From Candidatus Adiutrix sp. (GTDB lineage Bacteria; Desulfobacterota; Desulfarculia; Adiutricales; Adiutricaceae): DNA of 6,150 bases. The position numbers and the translations under genes are program-made. Of the stretch, positions 1 through 6,150 are shown piece after piece (position 1 is the first letter of the stretch; each line of letters starts with the position of its first letter). The stretch is from contig JAISRV010000114.1 of NCBI GenBank assembly GCA_031273445.1, positions 1-6,150 of the forward strand, given 5' to 3'. Below the pieces are notes generated by a model that had not been told where the DNA came from, ran no database searches, and saw only the letters and a list, made by a program, of their open reading frames with translations.

Positions 1-1184
1 GGGGCGGCCTGGAATACGCCGACAACCTCTACAGCAAAAACAACATCGACGCCATCCAAAAGCTGCCTTCGCTTTATTACGCCCTGGTCTCGCGGCCGCT
101 TCCGGAGAGTCTGGGCTTCCAGGGCGCGGACAACCGCCCGCGCCTCTCCCTGGATTTCAACTACGACTATTTTTACCGAAAAACCAATGAATTCAGCCGC
201 ACCGACGAAACAGGCCAGCGGATGCGCATTACCCCGTCCATCGCCTGGAATATGCCTGTCGGCAATATCGCCGACCTTAGGCTGACCGGCGACATGGGCG
301 TCAGCTTTTATGCCCCGGAGGGGCGGCGTCTAAGCGCCGCCGGCAACCTGGGGAGCGCCCGCTACAAAAGCTGGGACTATCATCTGGACGGCTCTCTGGA
401 AGCCTCGCTCTCCACGACCTTCAGCCGGGTCTATGACTGGGGCCCGGGCCGGCAGACCGTGGCCACCCGTCACCAGTTCACTCCCACGGTCAGCTTTACC
501 TATATCGAATCGCCCGACCAGGACGAATTCCCCTACTGGGACGCCCTGGATCGCCGCCTGCCCAGCCGCGCCGTCCGCTACGGACTTTTGAACACCTTTG
601 TCGCCAAATCCGCGGTCAAGGGCGGAGACGGAACGGTGACCGGACACGCCTATTTCCAGTTTCTGAAAGTGGGCTTGTGGAGCAGCTACGAGTTGGCCGA
701 CAACAGCGAATGGGCCGACAAGCCCGGCGCCCGCTATTACAGCCCCACCAGCTACTATGACCGCGGCGCCGGGCCCCTGGAACTGGAAGTCGAGGCCGCC
801 GTCAACCCCTATCTGAGCGCGCGGATTCTATCGGCCCTTGACGGACGAACCGGCGTCTTCACCAGCCATGACGCCAGCCTGACCCTGAGAGACGGCCGGG
901 GCGACAGGCTGCAGCTGACTTACGATTTCGACGCCCCGCAAAACGCATCCGGCAGCAAGCACGAGGAGGTCAGGGCGAATCTGGGGCTGAGCCTGACTCC
1001 CGAGTGGCAGGCCGGGCTGGCCACCCGCTATGATCTCCATCAGCAGCGCTCGCTGGAGACCAACGCCACCTTAAGCTATCAGGAGCAATGCTATACGGTC
1101 GGGCTGGCCTACTCAAAGACGCGCGACGATAACCGCGTCGGCTTTTTCTTCGACCTTCTGGGCCTCGGGGGCATGAACCAGTAA
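1..1184 (+). CDS. lptD: LPS-assembly outer-membrane protein LptD, C-terminal half (5' end outside window)
   Basis: LptD is the outer-membrane beta-barrel that, with the lipoprotein LptE, inserts lipopolysaccharide into the outer leaflet at the end of the Lpt bridge. The frame is open from base 3 to the TAA at 1182-1184, giving 393 visible residues. The ATG at 222 is an internal Met, because coding continues upstream of it without a stop and with the same barrel character. The family signature lies at 483-611: a TPTVSFTYIESPDQDEFPYW segment, then DALDRR and a VRYGLLN strand, matching the LptD 'dQ..lP.fD..DR...ygl.n' pattern. The rest alternates aromatic and polar residues in short strands, as in a porin-like barrel. 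Near the C-terminus, SYQEQCYTVGLAYSKTRDDN carries the conserved C-terminal Cys (codon 1089-1091), followed by FFFDLLGLGG and the end. E. coli LptD has 784 residues, so roughly half is visible; the signal peptide and periplasmic jellyroll are missing here. I see no frameshift. The gene converges on the neighbouring ATPase gene with a 24-bp gap. Family assignment is confident; the lineage is not. Confidence 0.9.
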   Translation, partial: GGLEYADNLYSKNNIDAIQKLPSLYYALVSRPLPESLGFQGADNRPRLSLDFNYDYFYRKTNEFSRTDETGQRMRITPSIAWNMPVGNIADLRLTGDMGVSFYAPEGRRLSAAGNLGSARYKSWDYHLDGSLEASLSTTFSRVYDWGPGRQTVATRHQFTPTVSFTYIESPDQDEFPYWDALDRRLPSRAVRYGLLNTFVAKSAVKGGDGTVTGHAYFQFLKVGLWSSYELADNSEWADKPGARYYSPTSYYDRGAGPLELEVEAAVNPYLSARILSALDGRTGVFTSHDASLTLRDGRGDRLQLTYDFDAPQNASGSKHEEVRANLGLSLTPEWQAGLATRYDLHQQRSLETNATLSYQEQCYTVGLAYSKTRDDNRVGFFFDLLGLGGMNQ

Positions 1185-1208
1185 TTAAGGTTCGATTTGA
1201 CGATGGAA
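1185..1208. other. 24-bp convergent intergenic gap
   Basis: This is the only non-coding stretch in the window, between the lptD stop (plus strand) and the ATPase stop (minus strand). It is AT-richer than either gene. I see no promoter, ribosome site or strong hairpin followed by a T-run, so transcripts from each side probably run into the neighbouring gene as antisense or rely on factor-dependent termination. Confidence 0.7.
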
Positions 1209-4200
1209 TTATTCATCTGAAGCGGGGCGGGGCCTTTTTTGTTCCGGCCCGGCCGCGGTTCCCAGCCTGACCTCGCGGCCGGCCGGCCTTGTCTGCGGCG
1301 AAGAAACCCCGGGCCGCGAACCCGGCCCGGATTGAGGCCGGGCCGGCTGAAGCGGCCGGTTATGCGGCGTTTGAGGCGGCCGGTTCGGTTGCGGCTGAGG
1401 CGGCCGAACCGGAGCCGCGACCGGACCGGCGACAGGCGCCGCTGCTTGGCGGCCGCCGTGCACGCTTTGCACCAGGTCGGCCACCTTGACCACGGTTCTC
1501 TGGCCGCTTAGCCCCTGAAGCACGTCGGCCAGCCGGGCCACCTGCCGTTCCACCCCTCTGGCGCCGGCTTCGCCCATGGCTTTGACGGCCGCGGCCAGGC
1601 CGCCGAGATGGTCGGCCAGCTTCGACGACTCGCCGGCCCGCTCTTCGCCCGAAGTTTTCACATAATGAACCAGATCGGCCAATTGAGCCGCCACCCTGTC
1701 GCCGGCCCCGGCCTCGTCGCCGCCGAAGGTCTTGCGGCGCATATACTGACGTTTGATTTCAGCCCAGCGCGCGGCTTCCTCCGGCGTCATCCGCCCGCGT
1801 ATTTCCGCCAGCTTCAGAAGATTTTCCTCCGCCTCTCCCGTCAAAAGCTGGGCCTCGCCGGCGTAGAGGTCATCCACCAGCCCGGCCAGTTCCGCCTCGT
1901 TCATCACCGCTGAAACTTGCTGGGCCAGCTTGTTCATGTTCCGGTAACTGCCCTGGAGCCTGAAAGGCGGCTCGGCGCGATATTTGTCGGATTGAGCGGC
2001 GCTGGCGATATAGGCGCGGTTGACGGCCATGACCGTTTCGCTCAGGGCTATCAGCCTGGCCAGGACGGCGACGATTTCGTTTTCTTCGACTTCGCTGTAG
2101 TTATAGGCCAAATTGCCCGAGCCGGCGGGGCGGCCCATCGCTCGGTCGATAAAGTGGTAAAGGTCGTTCATGTCGCGCTGGGCCAAAGGGGCCAGGGCCT
2201 GATTGGAGGTGAGGCAGTTTTCGATATAACTCAAGGCGAAGGCTTCTTCCATGCCGCCAAGAACCTCGCCCAGATTATAGACGTCGGCCCGGTTGGCCAA
2301 CATGTCGGGAATTTTGAAAACTTCTCCCGATTCAGTGTAGGGGTTGCCGGCCATGACCACGCAGAACTTCTTGCCGCGCAGGTCATAGGTCTTGGCGCGG
2401 CCGTTCCATACGCCTTCGATCCGGCGGCCGCCGTCGCACAGGGAAATGAATTTCTGCAGAAATTCAGGGTTGGTATGCTGAATATCGTCCACATAGAGCA
2501 TGACGTTATTGCCCATCTCCAAAGCCAGATTCAGCTTCCGCAGTTCCTGGCGGCTGGCGGCGTCCGGCGCCTGCTCCGGGTCAAGAGAGATGACCTGGCG
2601 GCCCAGGGCCGGGCCGTTTATCTTCATGAAAATAAGCCCCAGGCAGTAAGCCGTATATTCCATCAGGGTGGTTTTGCCGTAGCCCGGCGGCGAAATGAGC
2701 ATTAAAAGCCCCATCAGATCGCTGCGGCGGCTCTGGCCGGAGGCGCCGATCTGTTTGGCCAGGTTGTCGCCGATAATGGGCAAATAAACCTGATCTATAA
2801 GGCGGTTGCGAACGAAAGAGGTCAAAGGCCGGGGCTTGAATTCGTCAAGCCTCAGGCGCTCTCTTTCACGCGCCAGAAAAACGCGCCGGCGCTCCTGATA
2901 ACGATTGAAGCCGGGGACGACCAGGGCGTCGTGACGGCGTAGACGGGTGAAGAAATCGTCCAGCGACAGTTCCAGCCGTCCTTCGACTATGCGCGGGTGG
3001 GCGCTTAAGAGCCCCGTCACGACCACGGAAAGATCGGCCGCGCTGAAATGTATATTCAGTTCGCCCCGATTTTCGGCGATGGCCAGAGCCGCCGCTTCCG
3101 CCACATACGGGGCCATGACCGCATACTGCGGTTGGGCGGCCAGAGCCTTGAGCCAGCCGGTCATCACCTTCCAGCGCCAAGCCAGGCGATCGTCATGCTC
3201 ACGCTGGGCGTTGGCATAGCTCAGCCACAGGCGGCGGTCTTCCATCTGACCGCGCAATTGCTGATAGAGCGACCTGGCGTACTGGCCGCAGACGAACTCC
3301 ACCGGCTGCCCGGCCAGGGTCAGCGCCAAAAATTCCGCCGCCGGCGACAGTTGGTCCGGCGGAAAGTCCAGCTGGCTGTCGCGGATAAAAGAGGCCAGGG
3401 CGTTTTCCAATTCCGCCGTCAGGCTGGTCATGGCTTCGTCGTGCTGATACAGGCGGCTGACGCCGAGGCTGGCGCGGGCCGTTTCCGGCCAGGCGGCGGC
3501 CCGGGGCTCATGGCTGACGCTTTGCCAGAAAAGCATGGCCAGAGCTCTGGCCGAAGCGCTGAAACGCAGGAGCCCGGCCCCTTCGTTCAACGGCAATAGC
3601 GCCCGCAAAATCAAAGCGGCGTCATGATCGTGCAAGCCCTTTTCATAACCTTCGCGATAGCGGGGCGCGGCAAAAGCGCGCACGGCTTTTTCCATGGCCT
3701 CGGGCTGGGCCGACAGGGCCGCGAGCCCGGCCTCGGTCAAACCCTCCTCGCCCCGGCGGGCGGCGGAAATGATCCGGTAGGCCAGAAACTCGGCCCGGCT
3801 GACTTCCCGCGACTCCGACTCGATTAATATGTCCCAGTAATCCCTCATCTCTTCCAGAGCGGGGTCGTCGGCCGGCTCCTGGAAATCCGTGCCGGTGAGA
3901 GTCAGCCACAGGCGGCCGTCGTGGAGCATAAGGGTCAGGTCCAGAGGCTGGGCGTTGACGCTGAAACGATGCCGGGGCCCCAATCTGATTGAAGCGCCGC
4001 CGTCTTCATATAGCTCCGTCTTGTCGCGCAGCCCCCGCAGCGCCTGATCCTGAGCCGCTTTGAAGCGGGCCTCGATGTCGTCGGCCCTGACGGAATCCTT
4101 CAACTCCCGAAGACGTTCGGCCAGTTCCCGCACTTTGCGGCTCATGGGGTCGGCGGCGAAAAAAGCGTTGACCTCTTCGACCGAGACGAATCGCGCGGCG

Positions 4201-6150
4201 CGGCGGGACAGCGTCTCCAGAATGCGCGCGGCGGAATTGGACAATGAGCGGGCCCGGCGTTGGCGCTCGTCCACAAGGGCGCGCTTGTGTCCCTCGAAGG
4301 TCTCTAAAAGCTCGTCGCGCTTCTGGAGGATGTCGTTTAAAAAATTCTCCTGCCCGCTGAAGCGGCTCTCCAGTTCTTCCAACTGCAAAAGCAGGCGCGA
4401 CAGCTCTTCGTCGCAACGTTCCGGGTCTGTGGCCGAAGACAGGGCCGAAGCCACGGCCTGACCGAAGAGTTTGAAGCTGGCCCCGAACCGGGCCGCGTTT
4501 TCCGCCTCGCCCAATTCGCGCCGTCTGGCCCCCAGACGCGCGCGCGCCTGATTGACCCTGGCGAAGAGGCCGGATATCTTTTCGATGACCGCGGTCTGTC
4601 GCCCGGCATCCTCGAAAGGAACAGCGGACATGAGGGCGGACAACACTTCAAGTTCGCCGGCCATTTTTTCCAGACCGTCCCCGGGCGCGGCCAGGGCGTA
4701 GACTCCGGCCGCCTCGGCCGTTTGCTGTTCCAGCACGGTCAGGGCCGAGTTAAAAGGCGCCAGCGCCTTTTCAGCGGTCATGAAAGCGGCCGCGCCGCGC
4801 GCCACCTCGTCTTCGCGTTCCTTAAGGGCGGTTTCAAGCTTGTCCGCCTCGGCCAGGTCCATGTAGCGCATGGCGCGCAAGGAAATGAGGCGGCCGCGAT
4901 GGCGGTGAATGCGCTCCAGGGCCTCGGAAAACTCGCGGATATTGTCCCAGCCGTCCGGGATGAGCGTGGAGAAAAGGTCCTTCTGGGCCGAAGCGGCCTC
5001 GCGGAGATTCCGGGCCGACTGGCTGCGGATGCTCTCCACTTTCTCATATTCGTCAATCACCAGCTCGGCGGTTTTGGCGATTTCGCGCAGAAGGCCGGCC
5101 ACCTTGAAGTTCTCTTCATCCTTCATCCAGAAATAGTCGTCAAAGAGTCTTCTGGCGTCCTGGCTCAACTTGGCGTAAAGGCTCGAAGACACGCGCTCGG
5201 CCCTGGTCTCCCGGGCCAGGTTATAAAGGTCGGAGACGCCGCGCACCAGGTCGGCGTTGCCGACGCGCGCCAGAATAGTGTTGCGGCGTTTCTGGCGATC
5301 CGCGTATTCAGGCGTATAAAACGGCGTCGCCCAGATCTGCATGGGATGAACGCGGGCGGCTTCCTCGCTTTGGTCTTCAAAAAGAAGCATGCGGCCGTCT
5401 TCCATGATCGTATAGCCATGGCCGACAATGGGCGCCGACAGGGCGCGTTCGATGAGATTGTAATTGAAAAGAGCCAGGCGGCCGGCGACGGGCTCATAAA
5501 AGACGTAGAGCACGTCCTCGCCGTTGGGCGATTTGCGCATACGCCGCAAAAGCATGCCCTCCATGGGCTGATCGAATGTTTTGCATTCGCCGTTCTGCAG
5601 GTAATAGCCGCCGGGAAAAATGAGGCCATGGTCTTCGGGCAGTTGGATGCAACTCTGGCCTATGGCGTCGAGGCGGCGCACGTCGCGGGTCAGCGTATTG
5701 TAGATCAGATAGCGCCGGATCGTCTCGCGATAAGGCAAAATCTTCATGAGAATCAGGCGGCCGACCCGCGCATATTCAATCTGGGCGTCGTCAAGGGACT
5801 GGGTCTTATCCAGCACGTCTTCACGATAAACGCCCAAGCCGTCTTCGGTGTTGTTTTCCAGCTTGACCGTCAAATCCCCGCCGATCGTTTCCACAAAAAC
5901 TGCGTCCAGAATATTGACGTGCGGATGACGCCCATGAACCGTGTTTTCCCGCCCGGTGCGAACCCATTCAAAATCATGGGTCGGGGGCAGCTTTATGTCG
6001 CGCTCGCCGCGGTTGTCGATGTAGGCGACGACGTTGCCGTCCGGGGATACGGACCAGCGGAAAACACGCACGTCGCTTATCTTGGCCCCGTTTTGAAAAC
6101 TGGCCAGGAGTTTGCCGTCCCACACGGAAAGCTGAAGCAGAGTCGCGCCC
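1209..6150 (-). CDS. Giant DUF3686-family AAA+ ATPase ('DNA repair ATPase'), N-terminus outside window
   Basis: The frame runs from the right edge to TAA at 1209-1211. A GTG at 6125-6123 could be read as a start, but the frame stays open upstream to the edge (GATLLQLSV) and no purine-rich ribosome site precedes it, so I treat the gene as 5'-partial. Residues are numbered from that GTG (1,638). Residues 1-330 are beta-rich and match DUF3686: FEWVRTGRENTVHGRHPHV, VFVETIGGDLTVKLENN, SPNGEDVLYVFYEP, with propeller-like SPDG/SPNG turns at 27-30 and 199-202. Residues about 330-710 are helical and coiled-coil, Glu/Arg/Leu-rich. Residues about 711-740 hold a conserved beta segment (FSVNAQPLDL at 721). 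Residues about 780-1100 are a helical linker. The AAA+ module spans about 1110-1420: Walker A SPPGYGKTT (K1151), Walker B LYVDDIQ (D1213, D1214), sensor 1 AGNP (N1261), ANRAD (R1279, possible arginine finger), GSYRNMNKL (R1395, candidate sensor 2). Repeated LAD helices (1478-1556) and a basic Pro-rich tail (1557-1638) follow. The molecular function is unknown; the family name is not evidence of DNA repair. It is probably cytoplasmic, as no membrane segment is seen. Confidence 0.88.
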   Translation of the reverse strand, partial: GATLLQLSVWDGKLLASFQNGAKISDVRVFRWSVSPDGNVVAYIDNRGERDIKLPPTHDFEWVRTGRENTVHGRHPHVNILDAVFVETIGGDLTVKLENNTEDGLGVYREDVLDKTQSLDDAQIEYARVGRLILMKILPYRETIRRYLIYNTLTRDVRRLDAIGQSCIQLPEDHGLIFPGGYYLQNGECKTFDQPMEGMLLRRMRKSPNGEDVLYVFYEPVAGRLALFNYNLIERALSAPIVGHGYTIMEDGRMLLFEDQSEEAARVHPMQIWATPFYTPEYADRQKRRNTILARVGNADLVRGVSDLYNLARETRAERVSSSLYAKLSQDARRLFDDYFWMKDEENFKVAGLLREIAKTAELVIDEYEKVESIRSQSARNLREAASAQKDLFSTLIPDGWDNIREFSEALERIHRHRGRLISLRAMRYMDLAEADKLETALKEREDEVARGAAAFMTAEKALAPFNSALTVLEQQTAEAAGVYALAAPGDGLEKMAGELEVLSALMSAVPFEDAGRQTAVIEKISGLFARVNQARARLGARRRELGEAENAARFGASFKLFGQAVASALSSATDPERCDEELSRLLLQLEELESRFSGQENFLNDILQKRDELLETFEGHKRALVDERQRRARSLSNSAARILETLSRRAARFVSVEEVNAFFAADPMSRKVRELAERLRELKDSVRADDIEARFKAAQDQALRGLRDKTELYEDGGASIRLGPRHRFSVNAQPLDLTLMLHDGRLWLTLTGTDFQEPADDPALEEMRDYWDILIESESREVSRAEFLAYRIISAARRGEEGLTEAGLAALSAQPEAMEKAVRAFAAPRYREGYEKGLHDHDAALILRALLPLNEGAGLLRFSASARALAMLFWQSVSHEPRAAAWPETARASLGVSRLYQHDEAMTSLTAELENALASFIRDSQLDFPPDQLSPAAEFLALTLAGQPVEFVCGQYARSLYQQLRGQMEDRRLWLSYANAQREHDDRLAWRWKVMTGWLKALAAQPQYAVMAPYVAEAAALAIAENRGELNIHFSAADLSVVVTGLLSAHPRIVEGRLELSLDDFFTRLRRHDALVVPGFNRYQERRRVFLARERERLRLDEFKPRPLTSFVRNRLIDQVYLPIIGDNLAKQIGASGQSRRSDLMGLLMLISPPGYGKTTLMEYTAYCLGLIFMKINGPALGRQVISLDPEQAPDAASRQELRKLNLALEMGNNVMLYVDDIQHTNPEFLQKFISLCDGGRRIEGVWNGRAKTYDLRGKKFCVVMAGNPYTESGEVFKIPDMLANRADVYNLGEVLGGMEEAFALSYIENCLTSNQALAPLAQRDMNDLYHFIDRAMGRPAGSGNLAYNYSEVEENEIVAVLARLIALSETVMAVNRAYIASAAQSDKYRAEPPFRLQGSYRNMNKLAQQVSAVMNEAELAGLVDDLYAGEAQLLTGEAEENLLKLAEIRGRMTPEEAARWAEIKRQYMRRKTFGGDEAGAGDRVAAQLADLVHYVKTSGEERAGESSKLADHLGGLAAAVKAMGEAGARGVERQVARLADVLQGLSGQRTVVKVADLVQSVHGGRQAAAPVAGPVAAPVRPPQPQPNRPPQTPHNRPLQPARPQSGPGSRPGVSSPQTRPAGREVRLGTAAGPEQKRPRPASDE
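1219..1261. repeat. GC-rich imperfect inverted repeat at the convergent gene ends
   Basis: Arms 1219-1234 and 1246-1261 can pair at 13 of 16 positions, the three mismatches being G-G on the plus strand, around an 11-base loop that contains TTTTTT (1235-1240). It begins about 35 bases after the lptD stop and overlaps the last codons of the opposing ATPase gene. In the lptD transcript the U-run sits in the loop and not after the stem, so this is not a classical intrinsic terminator. It might slow polymerase or act as a weak structured 3' end. The surrounding sequence is rich in ggcc/ccgg words, so the match may be partly chance. Confidence 0.35.
1338..1409 (-). repeat. Three tandem 24-bp (8-codon) repeats in the Pro-rich tail of the ATPase
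   Basis: Read on the minus strand, residues 1573-1596 of the ATPase fall into three octapeptides: VRPPQPQP, NRPPQTPH and NRPLQPAR. The DNA shows the same 24-bp period: 'gcggccg' cores recur at 1352, 1376 and 1400 on the plus strand, each preceded by 'tga' plus a or g. Further RP dipeptides continue the rhythm loosely at residues 1596, 1604 and 1613. The segment is in frame and disordered in character. It probably grew by slippage or unequal exchange within a GC-rich stretch. Its role is unknown; it could be a flexible, positively charged tether. Confidence 0.75.

Noticed and set aside
222..224. ATG at 222 as the start of a separate 320-residue protein
   Set aside because: The same frame is open from base 3 with barrel-like sequence, and no ribosome site precedes the ATG. 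It is an internal Met of LptD.
1202..1217. Short palindrome-like GATGGAATTATTCATC at the ATPase stop
   Set aside because: Only about five base pairs with a bulge are possible, which is too weak to call a hairpin or operator.
1219..1261. Intrinsic terminator for lptD
   Set aside because: The stem has three G-G mismatches and the T-run is in the loop, with no T-run after the 3' arm, so it is listed only as an inverted repeat.
1917..2705. A 262-codon open frame on the plus strand opposite the AAA+ module
   Set aside because: It lies antisense to the most conserved part of the ATPase, has no recognisable domain, and is explained by GC-rich codon bias leaving the opposite strand open.
3048..3599. 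A 183-codon open frame on the plus strand opposite the linker region
   Set aside because: This is also a shadow of the ATPase gene; the composition is low-complexity and no start signal or family resemblance is visible.
4060..5060. SMC/RecN-like DNA repair ATPase reading of the coiled-coil region
   Set aside because: The P-loop and Walker B sit in one AAA+ module C-terminal to the coil, with no ABC signature motif, so the SMC/RecN architecture does not fit.
6123..6125. GTG as the true start of the ATPase gene
   Set aside because: The frame continues open to the window edge, no Shine-Dalgarno-like sequence precedes it, and family members as I recall them carry roughly another hundred or more residues upstream.

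Overview
The window shows about one and a half genes and almost no intergenic DNA. It is GC-rich throughout. It reads as the chromosome of a Gram-negative (LPS-bearing) bacterium, because the left gene is the C-terminal half of the outer-membrane LPS translocon LptD. The style of that LptD (a single C-terminal Cys, a short tail ending DLLGLGGMNQ) and the GC-rich codon use would fit a deltaproteobacterium (Desulfobacterota, for example a Desulfovibrio-like lineage). That placement is a weak inference from general resemblance only.

Left (1-1184, + strand): the 3' part of lptD, entering from outside the window. About 393 residues of the C-terminal beta-barrel are visible, ending at a TAA stop.

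Middle (1185-1208): a 24-bp gap between two convergent stop codons. No strong intrinsic terminator is visible. A GC-rich imperfect inverted repeat (1219-1261) lies just past the lptD stop, inside the last codons of the opposing gene.

Right (1209-6150, - strand): one very long gene of at least 1,646 codons whose 5' end lies beyond the right edge. It encodes a giant AAA+ ATPase of the DUF3686 family, usually labelled 'DNA repair ATPase'. Its order is: a beta-rich DUF3686 region with propeller-like SPDG/SPNG motifs, a long helical/coiled-coil region, a short conserved beta module, a helical linker, one AAA+ module with Walker A, Walker B, sensor 1 and a candidate sensor 2, then repeated LAD-type helices and a basic Pro/Arg/Gln tail with three tandem 8-residue repeats. 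The biochemical function of the family is, to my knowledge, not established. The 'DNA repair' name appears to be inherited rather than supported by anything visible here.

The two genes are transcribed toward each other and are not an operon, so nothing in the window says they work together. Any operon partners of the ATPase would lie beyond position 6150 (upstream). The ATPase is the most interesting object in the window. No tRNA, rRNA, CRISPR array, insertion sequence or attachment site was seen, and no gene-free stretch longer than 24 bp exists.
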